Assembly (NCBI GenBank): GCA_001899085.1
Contig: MKVB01000006.1
Location: 627,857-691,856, forward strand
Length of the DNA: 64,000 nt
From: Devosia sp. 66-14
GTDB taxonomy: Bacteria > Pseudomonadota > Alphaproteobacteria > Rhizobiales > Devosiaceae
Reading direction: 5' to 3'
The position numbers and the translations under genes were made by a program. Shown here piece by piece: positions 27,859 through 37,065 of this stretch. The notes below the pieces were generated by a model, which did not search any database, was not told the DNA's origin, and was given only the letters and a program-made list of their open reading frames with translations. The stretch's first letter is position 1, and every line of letters starts with the position of its first letter.

Positions 27859-29139
27859 ATGCGTATTCTGGTGATTGGATCGGGTGGCCGGGAGCACGCG
27901 CTGGCCTGGGCGATTGCCAGATCGCCGCGCTGCGACAAGCTGTTTGTGATGCCGGGCAATGGCGGAACCGGCGAGATTGCCGAGAACGTGCCGGTGGATA
28001 TCACCGACCATCAGGCCGTGCTCGCCTTCGCGCTCGCCAACCAGGTGGATTTCGTGGTGATCGGGCCCGACGCGCCGGCGGTGGCAGGGCTGGGCGACGA
28101 CGTGCGCGCGGCGGGGCTGTTATGCTTCGGTCCCTCGAAAGCGGCGGCGCAGCTCGAGGGATCGAAAGCTTTCACCAAGCAGCTCTGCGATGAGGCTCGG
28201 GTGCCGACCGCCGCTTACGGCCGGTTCGACAACGAGGGCGATGCGCTCGCCTATGTGCATGACCAGGGCGCGCCGATCGTGATCAAGGCGGATGGGCTGG
28301 CGGCCGGCAAGGGCGTGACCGTGGCGATGACCATCCAGGAAGCCGCGGATGCGGTTCGCGACTGTTTCTCGGGCGCGTTCGGCGAGTCCGGCTCGACCGT
28401 GGTGGTCGAGGAATATCTCGAGGGTGAGGAAGCCTCGATCTTTGCGCTGTGTGACGGCGAGAGCGTGGTGATGCTGCCGAGCGCCCAGGACCACAAGCGG
28501 GTGTGGGACGGCGATCGCGGCCCGAACACCGGCGGCATGGGCGCCTACTCCCCTGCCCCGGTGATGACGCGTGAGGTGACGGCGCGGGTCGAGAACGAGA
28601 TTATCCTCCCCTCGATCCGCCGCATGGCGGAACGCGGCACGCCGTTCACCGGAGTGCTGTTCGCCGGCATCATGGTGACGTCGAAGGGCCCCAAGCTGAT
28701 CGAGTACAATGTGCGGTTCGGCGACCCGGAGTGCCAGGTGCTGATGCTGCGGCTCAAGTCGGACGCGCTGGACCTGCTCGAGGCGACGGCGCGCGGCACA
28801 CTGAAGACGGTGGAGCCGGCGTTCAGCGACGAGGTGGCGTTGACCGTGGTGCTGGCGGCCAAGGGCTATCCGGTGAACCCCGAAAAGGGCAGCGAGATCC
28901 GCGGCGTCAACGGCCAGGACGACGACAAGCTGATGGTGTTCCATGCCGGCACGCTGCACCGCGACGGCAAGCTGATTGCCAATGGCGGGCGGGTGCTGAA
29001 CGTCACGGCGCTGGGGCGGACAGTGAGCGAGGCGCGCGACCGCGCCTATGCCGAGGTCGACCGGATCGACTGGCCGGCGGGTTTCTGCCGACGCGATATC
29101 GGCTGGCGGGCGGTGGCGAGGGAACCGAAACCCGCCTGA
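27859..29139 (+). CDS. purD: Phosphoribosylamine-glycine ligase
   Basis: 426-aa ATP-grasp enzyme of purine synthesis (GAR synthetase). Canonical N-terminus [40 protein letters not shown]-grasp segment [16 protein letters not shown] (about residue 143), [20 protein letters not shown] and the metal site [13 protein letters not shown]. The last about 15 residues ([16 protein letters not shown]) match the family end. Divergent from xseA. Confidence 0.97.
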   Translation: MRILVIGSGGREHALAWAIARSPRCDKLFVMPGNGGTGEIAENVPVDITDHQAVLAFALANQVDFVVIGPDAPAVAGLGDDVRAAGLLCFGPSKAAAQLEGSKAFTKQLCDEARVPTAAYGRFDNEGDALAYVHDQGAPIVIKADGLAAGKGVTVAMTIQEAADAVRDCFSGAFGESGSTVVVEEYLEGEEASIFALCDGESVVMLPSAQDHKRVWDGDRGPNTGGMGAYSPAPVMTREVTARVENEIILPSIRRMAERGTPFTGVLFAGIMVTSKGPKLIEYNVRFGDPECQVLMLRLKSDALDLLEATARGTLKTVEPAFSDEVALTVVLAAKGYPVNPEKGSEIRGVNGQDDDKLMVFHAGTLHRDGKLIANGGRVLNVTALGRTVSEARDRAYAEVDRIDWPAGFCRRDIGWRAVAREPKPA

Positions 29140-29191
29140 ACATCTTATAAACGAGAAGAGAGTACCCTACCTCCTTATCGTGACCCATGAG

Positions 29192-30163
29192 ATGACAGCG
29201 CCGGTCGAGCCGACGCCGCTGCAGCGGCGGGGGCAGCAGATTGTCGATCGCCTGCGCGGCGAGTTTCGTGAACATACCCACGGCCGTGCCCCACCTCCGG
29301 AACCCCGTATCGGTGTGGCGCTCGGTGGCGGCTCAGCCCGCGGCCTGACGCATATTCCCTATATCGAGGCGATGGACGAAATGGGGCTCAGGCCCCACGT
29401 GATTTCCGGCACCTCGATCGGCGCCTTGATCGGGGCCGGCTGGGCCAGCGGCATGACCGGCAAGGAACTGCGCGAGCATTCGTTCTCGGTGCTGGGGACG
29501 ATGCGGATCATCGCCGCGCGGCTGTGGGCTGCGAAGGTGCGCAATCTCGGCAACTTCTTCCAATCCGGCTTCAACGTGCAGCTCGATGCGGTGCAGGTGG
29601 TGGATGCGTTCCTGCCCGAGCCGTTCCCTCTCGAGTTCAAGGACCTGAAGACCAAGTTCTACGTGGTGGCGACCGACTTTCAGTCCTGGCACCAGGCGGT
29701 GTTCTCCGAAGGGCCGCTGCGCCAGGCCATCGCCGGGTCGATCGCCATCCCCAGCCTGTTCAAGCCAGTGGCCTTCGCCAACCACCTGCTGGTCGATGGC
29801 GGGGTGGTCAACCCATTGCCGCTCGACCAGGCGGCGGCCGACACCGACATCCTCGTCGGCGTCGACGTCAACGGCGATCCATCCGAGCAGCTCAACAAGA
29901 CCAACCACAAGGCGCTCGATGTGTGGTTCGGCGCCGCGCAGATCATGATGCATTCGCTGACCGCCCACATGATGGCGGCCTATCCGCCGGACGTCTACGT
30001 GCGGCCGCACCTGAGCGCCTTCGGGGCGCTGGAGTTCTGGCGGGTGCGGGAACTGGTGGCGCATGTCGAAAAGGACAAGGACAACTTCAAGCGCGCGCTG
30101 GATGGCCGGATCGAGTCGTTCCTGAGCAAGCAGCAGGATTCGATGCGGGCCGAGGCGCGGTAG
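29192..30163 (+). CDS. Patatin-like phospholipase (RssA-like)
   Basis: 323-aa serine lipid hydrolase family protein. Oxyanion motif GGGSARGL (preceded by RIGVALG), nucleophile motif GTSIGA and the catalytic Asp in DGGVVNPLP are all present, so it looks active. It is soluble. The start is uncertain: ATG 29192 or GTG 29180; neither has a convincing RBS. It is 52 bp downstream of purD. The physiological lipid is unknown. Confidence 0.9.
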   Translation: MTAPVEPTPLQRRGQQIVDRLRGEFREHTHGRAPPPEPRIGVALGGGSARGLTHIPYIEAMDEMGLRPHVISGTSIGALIGAGWASGMTGKELREHSFSVLGTMRIIAARLWAAKVRNLGNFFQSGFNVQLDAVQVVDAFLPEPFPLEFKDLKTKFYVVATDFQSWHQAVFSEGPLRQAIAGSIAIPSLFKPVAFANHLLVDGGVVNPLPLDQAAADTDILVGVDVNGDPSEQLNKTNHKALDVWFGAAQIMMHSLTAHMMAAYPPDVYVRPHLSAFGALEFWRVRELVAHVEKDKDNFKRALDGRIESFLSKQQDSMRAEAR

Positions 30164-30237
30164 GTTTGGTGCTTGCCCCTGCGCAGGTGCGCGGGTCGTC
30201 CCCGTCCCTGACGGTCCACAGCCACTGATTTTCGGCG

Positions 30238-30678
30238 CTACCGCAACCCTTGGAAGAACGCCTTCAGCAGTTCCCCGGACCGGCTGGCCCCGACCCCGCC
30301 GATGACCTCGGGGTGGTGATGGCAATTGGGGCTGTCGAACAGGCGGACGCCGTTGTCGACAGCGCCGGCCTTCAGGTCTTCAGCACCATAGTAGACGCGG
30401 CGCAGGCGGGTGTGGGCGATGGCGCCGGCACACATGGCGCAGGGCTCGAGCGTCACATAGAGGTCGCAGCCATCGAGCCGGCCGGTGCCACGCACGGCGA
30501 GCGCCGCCCGGATGGCGAGGAACTCGGCATGGGCGGTGGGATCGTTCAGCTCGCGCATGCGGTTGCGTTCGGCGGCCAGCACGCGGTCGCCTGCAACGAT
30601 CACGGCCCCGACCGGGGCCTCACCGGCTGCGGCGGCGGCTTCGGCGAGGGCGAGGGCCTGGTCCATCGGGGTGGGCAT
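30238..30678 (-). CDS. tadA: tRNA-specific adenosine deaminase TadA-like
   Basis: 146-aa zinc deaminase. Zinc-binding and catalytic motifs: AHAEFLAIRAA (His-Ala-Glu) and LEPCAMCAGAIAHTRL (PCxxC). The order and length fit bacterial TadA, which makes the inosine at position 34 of tRNA-Arg(ACG). A guanine-deaminase-like paralogue is less likely given ELNDPTAHAE and SPNCHHHPEVIGGV. Neighbour of the rRNA-modification genes rsmD and the pseudouridine synthase a few kb away. Confidence 0.93.
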   Translation of the reverse strand: MPTPMDQALALAEAAAAAGEAPVGAVIVAGDRVLAAERNRMRELNDPTAHAEFLAIRAALAVRGTGRLDGCDLYVTLEPCAMCAGAIAHTRLRRVYYGAEDLKAGAVDNGVRLFDSPNCHHHPEVIGGVGASRSGELLKAFFQGLR

Positions 30679-30723
30679 GATGCCTCACTAACACCGAAGG
30701 GGGACGACGGCTAGCGGCCGGCC

Positions 30724-31440
30724 CTACGACCAGCCGAACACTCGCAGCTCCTCGAAGTGGTTCATGTCCTCGAACGCGCAGAATGCCGGTGGCCGCAGGT
30801 CGATGAGCGGGGCGCGGTGGGCGATATCGCGGACCACTTCGTCCAGCAGCTGTTGCCAGGCCGGCAGCGCAGCGTCGTCAAATCGCTCGATGACGTAACT
30901 GAAGGTGATGTGGAAGACGTAGTCATCGTGGTCCGGATGGCGGTAGCCGAGGATGGCGGCAAAGGCGTCGCGCCAGTCTCGCAGGGCCTGGCGATCGGCT
31001 GCGGTAGCGCCTTCGAGCTTCAGGCCGGTGGGAAGCGCGTCGGTGACCTCTACCTTGAACGGAGGCCCCCCGGCGTAGGGAGCGAGGCGCTCGAGCATGA
31101 GCCGGGTCATCTCCGCTATCGGCGTGTCGGTGGGCACCTCGGCGGGCCAGTAGGGGACGGCGCGGCGGCCCTCGATGATGCCCTGGAACAGGGTCATATG
31201 GAGACTGGAGATCGGCGTGAACGCCAGGTTGCCGCTTTCGGGCATGGCGAGGAAGCGGGAGCGGGCGTCAATCAGCGCCATCTCGGTGGGCGAGCCGGCC
31301 TCGAGGTGGCAGACCACCGTGTTGCCCGGCTCCGGCAGGAAGGTGCCGGCGGTGTCGTAGCGTGTGCCGAGATGCGTGGGTGGATTGGGGTTCGCAGCGC
31401 GCGAATACTGACGCAGCAGGGGCGAGACGGCGGCAGGCAT
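30724..31440 (-). CDS. DUF1868 protein, 2H-phosphoesterase-like
   Basis: 238-aa soluble protein. It carries two H-x-T/S motifs, SSLHMTLFQG (about residue 86) and FHITFSYVIERF (about residue 189), the hallmark of the 2H phosphoesterase superfamily to which DUF1868 belongs. N-terminal segment HLGTRYDTAGTFLPEPGNTVVCHL is typical for DUF1868. Start ATG 31440 follows GGAG at 6 nt. Substrate unknown; RNA ends or cyclic phosphates are usual for the superfamily. Confidence 0.85.
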   Translation of the reverse strand: MPAAVSPLLRQYSRAANPNPPTHLGTRYDTAGTFLPEPGNTVVCHLEAGSPTEMALIDARSRFLAMPESGNLAFTPISSLHMTLFQGIIEGRRAVPYWPAEVPTDTPIAEMTRLMLERLAPYAGGPPFKVEVTDALPTGLKLEGATAADRQALRDWRDAFAAILGYRHPDHDDYVFHITFSYVIERFDDAALPAWQQLLDEVVRDIAHRAPLIDLRPPAFCAFEDMNHFEELRVFGWS

Positions 31441-31553
31441 GGCGACTCCAGGCTGAATGGAGCGCCGCTGGTACGCAATGTTTGACACCGGGATGTGACA
31501 GGCGTGGCACCGGCCGAGCTGGATCGCTACATTCCCTTCCCAGGAGAATCGCC

Positions 31554-33359
31554 TTGCCCATCCGCCAGCTTCCCGAAGACCTGATCAATCGCATCGCCGC
31601 CGGCGAGGTGGTGGAGCGGCCGGCGAGCGTGGTCAAGGAGCTGGTCGAGAACGCCATCGATGCCGGCGCCAGCCGGGTGCAGATCACCACTGCTGGAGGC
31701 GGGCAGAGCCTGATCCGGATCGAGGACGACGGCGTCGGCATGGATGAAGCCGACCTGGTGCTGTCGGTGGAGCGACACGCGACGTCGAAGCTCGCCGATG
31801 ACGGGCTCGAGGATATCAGGACGCTGGGATTTCGCGGTGAGGCGCTGGCTTCGATCGGGGCCGTGGCGGAGCTCGTCATCGCCTCGCGGCGAGCCGAGGA
31901 TGCGAGCGGGCTGCGGATCACGGTCAAGCACGGGATGAAGTCGCGGCCGGTGCCGCTGGCGATGAATCGCGGCACCATCGTCGAGGTGCGCGAGTTGTTC
32001 GGCAATGTGCCGGCGCGGCGGAAATTCTTGAAGACCGAGCGCTCCGAAGCCGGCGCGATCACCGACATGGTGAAGCGGCTGGCCATGGCCAATCCGCATG
32101 TGCAGTTCGTTCTGGATGGGGCCGACCGCACCACCTCGAACTGGCCAGGGCGAGAGGGCGATGGGGCGCTGCGTGCCCGGCTGGGCGACGTGATGGGCGG
32201 CGATTTCGGCGACAATGCCGTGCCGCTGGCGACGATGCGGCATGGCATGGTGGTGACGGGCCTCGCCGGGCTGCCGACCTACACGCGGGCCAACTCCCTG
32301 AGCCAGTATTTCTTCGTCAACGGCCGGGCGGTGCGCGACAAGGTGCTGGTGGGCGCGATCCGTGCCGCCTATGCCGATTTCGTCTTCCGTGACCGGTTCC
32401 CGGTGGTGGCGATCTTCCTCGCCGTCGATCCCCAGGAGGTGGATGTGAACGTCCATCCGACCAAGGCGGAGCTCCGGTTCCGCGACCCCGGCGCGGTGCG
32501 CGGCGCGGTGATCCGGGCCATCACCGAGGCGCTGGATGCGGCCGGTCATCGGGCGGCGAGCACGGTAGCCGAGGATGTGGTGCAGGCGTTCCGGGTGCCG
32601 GAATATGTCCCCTTCGTGGAGCGGTCCGAGAGTTTTGCCGCCCCCTCCCGCAGCTATGCCGCCTCCCCTCCCCCGCTCCGCGGGGGAGAATCACAGACTG
32701 CACGGTTCGTGGATTTTGCCGAACCGAGCGCCCGCTACGAGCATACGGAGCCCGCGCCCGTCGCCGAGCCGGCGGAGTACCCGCTCGGGACGGCGCGGGC
32801 GCAGATGTTCGACAATTTCATCGTGGCGCAGAATGGCGACAGTCTGTTGCTGGTCGATCAGCACGCAGCGCATGAGCGGCTGGTCTATGAGCGGTTCAAG
32901 GCGCAGATGGCGGCAGGACCGGTCGCCAGCCAGATGCAACTGATCCCGGTGGTGATCGAACTCAGCGAGGACGATTGCGGGCGGCTCGAGGAGGCCGCGC
33001 CGACGCTGGAGCGGCTCGGCCTCTATCTCGAGCGCTTCGGGCCGCGGGCCGTGGCGGTGCGCGAGACCCCGGCGCTGCTCGGCCAGGCGGACATTGACGG
33101 GCTGGTACGCGACCTCGCCGACGGGTTGGCGGAGTGGGACAGCTCTGCGGTGCTGGCCGACCGCCTTGAAGCCATTATCGGGCGCATGGCCTGCCATGGC
33201 TCGGTGCGCTCGGGGCGGCGGCTCCGGGTGGAGGAAATGAATGCGCTGCTGCGCGAAATGGAGACGACGCCGCATTCGGGCCAGTGCATCCATGGTCGCC
33301 CCACCTATGTAGAGCTGAAGAAGGCGGACATCGAACGGCTGTTCGGGCGGACGCGCTAG
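31554..33359 (+). CDS. mutL: DNA mismatch repair protein MutL (with endonuclease motif)
   Basis: 601 aa. GHKL ATPase motifs: ELVENAIDAGAS (near residue 30), DDGVGMD and TLGFRGEALASI. The C-terminal domain has the nicking-endonuclease motif DQHA(x)2E(x)4E as DQHAAHERLVYE (residues about 435-446), plus QCIHGRPT. It is therefore a nicking-type MutL, as expected where MutH is absent. TTG 31554 is the start (AGGAG 7 nt upstream). The linker around residues 365-385 contains ASPPPLRGGES, encoded by a copy of the palindromic repeat. Confidence 0.96.
   Translation: MPIRQLPEDLINRIAAGEVVERPASVVKELVENAIDAGASRVQITTAGGGQSLIRIEDDGVGMDEADLVLSVERHATSKLADDGLEDIRTLGFRGEALASIGAVAELVIASRRAEDASGLRITVKHGMKSRPVPLAMNRGTIVEVRELFGNVPARRKFLKTERSEAGAITDMVKRLAMANPHVQFVLDGADRTTSNWPGREGDGALRARLGDVMGGDFGDNAVPLATMRHGMVVTGLAGLPTYTRANSLSQYFFVNGRAVRDKVLVGAIRAAYADFVFRDRFPVVAIFLAVDPQEVDVNVHPTKAELRFRDPGAVRGAVIRAITEALDAAGHRAASTVAEDVVQAFRVPEYVPFVERSESFAAPSRSYAASPPPLRGGESQTARFVDFAEPSARYEHTEPAPVAEPAEYPLGTARAQMFDNFIVAQNGDSLLLVDQHAAHERLVYERFKAQMAAGPVASQMQLIPVVIELSEDDCGRLEEAAPTLERLGLYLERFGPRAVAVRETPALLGQADIDGLVRDLADGLAEWDSSAVLADRLEAIIGRMACHGSVRSGRRLRVEEMNALLREMETTPHSGQCIHGRPTYVELKKADIERLFGRTR
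32661..32690. repeat. Palindromic repeat inside mutL
   Basis: CTCCCCCG-CTCCG-CGGGGGAG, an 8-bp perfect hairpin preceded by CCTCC, read in frame as SPPPLRGGE. It falls in the poorly conserved linker between the ATPase and dimerisation domains. The hairpin is of the same type as the intergenic copies at 11.8 and 27.8 kb. Confidence 0.7.
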
Positions 33360-33362
33360 CGT

Positions 33363-33800
33363 TCAGGGACGGCCCAGCGCTTCGACCAGCTTGCCGATCC
33401 GACGCGCCCTGACCTCCGGCGTCTTCGCCGCCTCGATGTCGCGGACATGCTTGCCCTTGAGGCCGAAGGGCAACTTGTCGAAGGCAGCGCGGGCGCCGGG
33501 GCGGTCGTCAAGCGCGGACTTCAGATCGTCCGGTTCCTCGACCTCGCGCGGCGCGGTGTCGAGCGTTAAGTCGATGTCGATCGTCTGGCCCGGCTCGATG
33601 CCCGCGGCCGTGCGGTTGGCGGCACTGATGCCGACGAGGCGCTTGCCGTTCATGGCGGCGACACGGCTGCGCCAGCTGTGACCGTTGATGGTGATCGCCA
33701 CCGGCGGCCGGGCGTCGGAACCGAGCGCCTCCATCACCTCGTCAGGGATTTCGACGGCAGTGGCGTTACCGGAGGGGATGACGACGGCGCGGAACTGCAT
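33363..33800 (-). CDS. DUF1905 / YdeI-OmpD-associated protein
   Basis: 145-aa soluble protein. The N-terminal DUF1905 barrel (MQFRAVVIPSGNATAVEIPD, then GHSWRSRVAAMNGKRLVGIS) is followed by a YdeI/OmpD-associated C-terminal segment (ALDDRPGARAAFDKLPFGLK, then AKTPEVRARRIGKLVEAL). Function unknown. Start ATG 33800 has GAGG 7 nt upstream; a GTG at 33812 adds four residues and overlaps the rsmD stop. Probably cotranscribed with rsmD. Confidence 0.85.
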   Translation of the reverse strand: MQFRAVVIPSGNATAVEIPDEVMEALGSDARPPVAITINGHSWRSRVAAMNGKRLVGISAANRTAAGIEPGQTIDIDLTLDTAPREVEEPDDLKSALDDRPGARAAFDKLPFGLKGKHVRDIEAAKTPEVRARRIGKLVEALGRP

Positions 33801-33811
33801 GGCTCGCCTCA

Positions 33812-34363
33812 CTATGCGCGGATGAAATGCACCGCCGCCGCACCATACTCGCGCCGATCCTCGAGGGTGAAGCCCTCGGGCAGCGCCAAATCGATCTCGG
33901 CGCTCTCCTCGAGCACGATGGTTGCGTCCTCGCTCAACCAGTTGCCATCGCGCAGCGACGTCAGGGCCAGTTCGCCGAGACCTCTGGCATAGGGCGGATC
34001 GAGGAAGACCAGGTCGAACGGCCCCATGGTGCCGGCGGGCCCGAGCGCCGTGGCGTCGCGGCGCAGCAGCTTGGCGATGCCGGCAATGCCGAAGGCCTCG
34101 ATGTGGTCGCGGATGATACCGCGCGACTCGGCGCCATTGTCGACGAACACCGCACCGGAGGCGCCGCGCGACAGGGCTTCGAGGCCAAGCGCGCCGGTAC
34201 CGGCGAACAGGTCGAGCACCTTCAGACCATCGAGATGCACGCCGATGCGGCTCGCAAGAATGTTGAACACCGACTCGCGGGCCCGGTCTGAGGTCGGGCG
34301 GATGCTGTCATCCGATGGCGACAGCAGCGCCTTGCCGCGAAACTTGCCGGCGACGATGCGCAT
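33812..34363 (-). CDS. rsmD: 16S rRNA m2G966 methyltransferase
   Basis: 183-aa Rossmann-fold methyltransferase. N-terminus MRIVAGKFRGKALLSPSDDSIRPTSDRARESVFNIL is typical of RsmD. SAM site VLDLFAGTGALGLEALSRG (about residue 49) and catalytic FDLVFLDPPY. It starts 3 bp after the stop of the upstream pseudouridine synthase, so the two rRNA-modification genes form one operon. Confidence 0.96.
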   Translation of the reverse strand: MRIVAGKFRGKALLSPSDDSIRPTSDRARESVFNILASRIGVHLDGLKVLDLFAGTGALGLEALSRGASGAVFVDNGAESRGIIRDHIEAFGIAGIAKLLRRDATALGPAGTMGPFDLVFLDPPYARGLGELALTSLRDGNWLSEDATIVLEESAEIDLALPEGFTLEDRREYGAAAVHFIRA

Positions 34364-34366
34364 CGC

Positions 34367-36295
34367 TTACTCGCGCGGCTTCTTGGGCCCACGGGGACGA
34401 TCGCCGGATGGACGGCCAGGGCCGCCCGGACGACCACCGCCTGACGGACGGCCAGCGCCACCCGACGGTTTGCCGTAGGGCTTGCCGCCGGGCTTACCGG
34501 CGAACGGCTTCTTGTCGCCGAACGAGCGGCCGGGACGGTCGCCGCCGTCGCGCGGACGATCGGTGGAGGGGCGATCGCCGCGGGGCGGCCGGGTGCCATA
34601 GGGCTTCTTGTCGCCAAAGGAGCGCGGGGCATCGCCGCGTGCCGCGTAGGGCTTCTTGTCGCCCAACGGACGGCTGCTGGTGCGCTCACGCGGGGTGGAG
34701 TTGCGCGGCGCGTAAGGGCGCTTTTCTTCGGCGCGCGGGCCGCGTTCGGCAGCGTCACGCGGACGGTCGCCATAAGGTTTCTTGTCGCCGCGGGGGGCGT
34801 AAGGCTTCTTGTCGCCGTAGGGACGGTCGCTGGCGTCGGTGCGCGGCGCATAGGGCTTCTCGCCGTAGGGGCGATCACCGGCCGGACGACCAGCGCCGCC
34901 CTGGGGGCGCGCCGAACGGGGCTTGTCACCATAAGCGCGTGCAGGCGCGTCGCCTCGCGGCGCGTAAGGCTTCTTGTCGCCAAAGCTGCGAGGCTTGTCG
35001 CCATAAGAACGGGCGCCGGCCGGCTTGTCGCCGTAGGGACGCTTGCCGGCGGGTTTGTCGCCGTACGCGCGCTTGGGGCGATCGCTGGCGTCCGGACGGG
35101 GTGCGCGGGCCGGGCGATCCTCGTGGTGGGCGGGACGGCCGAAATTCCTGGCCGAGCTGTCCTCGGGGTCGTTCCAACGCTTGCGCTCTTCGCCTTCCGC
35201 ACCTTCGCGGCGGGGCGGCTTGACGCGGATCTCGGCCTCGCGCCCATCCTCGAAATGAATGGTGCGGATTTCGGAGGGGTCGACCGGACGCGGGCGGCTC
35301 GGGGCCTTGGCCGGCTTCTTGTCGAAGCGACCAGGGCGATCCTGGCGCGGGCGCTCGGCGAGCGCCGCAGCGGCGGCGGCTTCGGTCTCGTCGTCCTCGA
35401 AGCGGAACTTGTTCTCGCGCGACTTGCGCGGCGAATCCTTTTTGAGCTCCTTGCCAGGCGCGGCGGCGCGCAGCTTGGGGTTGGTTGCCGGCTTCTTCTT
35501 GGGCGCGACTTCGGGCATGTCGCTCTCGAAATCGGTATTGGCCTCGGCGGCGAGACGCTTGCCGAGCTGCTCGCGCAGCACGCGGGCCGCCACGACTTCG
35601 ACCTCACCTTCAGGCAGATCGCCGAGCTGGAACGGCCCGTAGCTGACACGAATCAGGCGGTTGACCTGCAGGCCAAGCGCGCCGAGGACGTTCTTGACCT
35701 CGCGGTTCTTGCCTTCGCGCAGGCTCAGCACCAGCCAGCTGTTGGAGCCCTGGGCCCGCTCGAGAATGGCCTCGATCGGACCGTACTGGATGCCGTCGAT
35801 CTCGATGCCGTCCTTGAGCGTATCGAGCTGCGCCTGGGTGACGGAACCAAAGGCGCGGACCCGGTAGCGGCGCAGCCAGCCGGTGGCCGGCAGCTCGAGC
35901 ACGCGCTTCAGGCCACCATCGTTGGTTACCAGCAGCAGGCCCTCGGTGTTGATGTCGAGCCTGCCGATCGAGACGACGCGCGGCAGTTCCTTTTCCTCGA
36001 GCGCCTCGAACACGGTGGGGCGCCCCTCGGGGTCCTTCTCGGTGACCACCAGCCCGGCGGGCTTGTGGTAGAGCCAGACGCGGGTGCCCTGGCGCGCCGC
36101 CAGCGGCTCACCATCGACCTTGATCTTGTCTTTCTCGGAGACGTTGAAGGCCGGGGTCAGCACCTTCTTGCCGTTGACGGTGACGCGACCGTCCTTGATC
36201 CAGCCTTCGGCATCACGACGCGAGCAGAGACCGGAGCGAGCGATGACCTTGGCCAAGCGGTCGCCATCCGTAGGGACGGCTGAAATATCGGGCAT
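34367..36295 (-). CDS. rRNA pseudouridine synthase (RluB/RsuA family) with long repetitive basic tail
   Basis: 642 aa, more than twice the usual length. Residues 12-60 are an S4 RNA-binding domain (DRLAKVIARSGLCSRRDAE); residues about 70-245 are the synthase with the catalytic Asp114 in GRLDINTEGLLL. From about residue 255 the protein is disordered-looking and Lys/Arg/Pro/Gly-rich. Residues about 410-625 consist of about 11 imperfect copies of a short unit (YGDKP, or FGDKKPYAPRGD). Start ATG 36295 has CAGGAG 7 nt upstream. Target is likely 23S or 16S rRNA; the tail probably binds RNA (inference). Confidence 0.93.
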   Translation of the reverse strand: MPDISAVPTDGDRLAKVIARSGLCSRRDAEGWIKDGRVTVNGKKVLTPAFNVSEKDKIKVDGEPLAARQGTRVWLYHKPAGLVVTEKDPEGRPTVFEALEEKELPRVVSIGRLDINTEGLLLVTNDGGLKRVLELPATGWLRRYRVRAFGSVTQAQLDTLKDGIEIDGIQYGPIEAILERAQGSNSWLVLSLREGKNREVKNVLGALGLQVNRLIRVSYGPFQLGDLPEGEVEVVAARVLREQLGKRLAAEANTDFESDMPEVAPKKKPATNPKLRAAAPGKELKKDSPRKSRENKFRFEDDETEAAAAAALAERPRQDRPGRFDKKPAKAPSRPRPVDPSEIRTIHFEDGREAEIRVKPPRREGAEGEERKRWNDPEDSSARNFGRPAHHEDRPARAPRPDASDRPKRAYGDKPAGKRPYGDKPAGARSYGDKPRSFGDKKPYAPRGDAPARAYGDKPRSARPQGGAGRPAGDRPYGEKPYAPRTDASDRPYGDKKPYAPRGDKKPYGDRPRDAAERGPRAEEKRPYAPRNSTPRERTSSRPLGDKKPYAARGDAPRSFGDKKPYGTRPPRGDRPSTDRPRDGGDRPGRSFGDKKPFAGKPGGKPYGKPSGGAGRPSGGGRPGGPGRPSGDRPRGPKKPRE

Positions 36296-36345
36296 GTAAA
36301 ACTCCTGCGTGACCCGTTACGGGCGGCGCATCTTTCGAGTTGAGA

Positions 36346-36975
36346 TCAGTTCGCCTGCGCGGCTAGGGCCTTGCGGACCTCCGGCGGGCACGACTTGTCG
36401 GTGAGCGGCACGAGCTCGCCATTGGCGGCGAGGCAGACCATGTCCTGGCCCTTCACCGTAGTATAGTACTCGTCGGGCGGCAGATAGAGCGGCTTGGGAC
36501 CGCCCTGCAGCTTGGCGGCAGTCATGCGCGCGGTGAGCTGCCGGCTTTCCGCTTCGGTCAGCGGGCGGCCGCTCAGTGTGCGCAGGTCGACCACGCGGGC
36601 GTTGCGCAGCCGCTTCAGGTCGGCTTCGGAAATGTTCGAGGTATCGATCTGCACACGGCTCGAATCCTCGGGAATCAGGGCCGTCTTGGCGGCCTTGGGA
36701 TCGGCCGGCGGCGGCAGCGCGGTGGATTTGGGGAGCACCAGCGGACCACGGCGTTCCGGGGTCTCCGGCTTCTCTTCACGCTCCATCATGCCCATGCCCT
36801 TCATGGTCTCAGTCAGCACTTCGCGCTCGAAAGTTCCGACATCGGTCATGGCATTGGTGCCTTCAGTGGTGGTGCAGGCGCTCAGGCCAAGGCCGAGCAC
36901 AATGCCCACGGTCAGCAATCCGCCCCGGGTCACGGCTTTGAGAGTGGGCCGCCGCCCGGTCAAATCACTCAGCAT
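36346..36975 (-). CDS. Predicted lipoprotein of unknown function
   Basis: 209 aa. The signal sequence has a lipobox LGLSAC with the Cys near residue 34, followed by a flexible Glu/Pro-rich stretch (EREEKPETPERRGPLVLPK). A C-terminal region contains ISEADLKRLRNARVVDLRTL and DMVCLAANGELVPLTDKSCPP (two Cys). Start ATG 36975 is preceded by AAGGGAAG. Located just downstream of lspA on the same strand, whose product would process it. Function not recognised. Confidence 0.8.
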   Translation of the reverse strand: MLSDLTGRRPTLKAVTRGGLLTVGIVLGLGLSACTTTEGTNAMTDVGTFEREVLTETMKGMGMMEREEKPETPERRGPLVLPKSTALPPPADPKAAKTALIPEDSSRVQIDTSNISEADLKRLRNARVVDLRTLSGRPLTEAESRQLTARMTAAKLQGGPKPLYLPPDEYYTTVKGQDMVCLAANGELVPLTDKSCPPEVRKALAAQAN

Positions 36976-37065
36976 GAAACTTCCCTTTTCCCCGACCCGT
37001 GCGCGCCCCGCGCGGGCCTTATAGACCATGACCGGCCGTAAGGCCAGATTGAGGCGCCTTTGCGT

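Noticed and set aside
34222-35649. 475-codon minus-strand frame inside the pseudouridine synthase tail, Thr/Ala/Arg repeats
   Set aside because: It is a shifted reading of the tail repeats and covers part of rsmD in the wrong phase.
36346-36975. Possible role of the lipoprotein in lspA processing
   Set aside because: Adjacency to lspA alone is not evidence; any lipoprotein is an LspA substrate.
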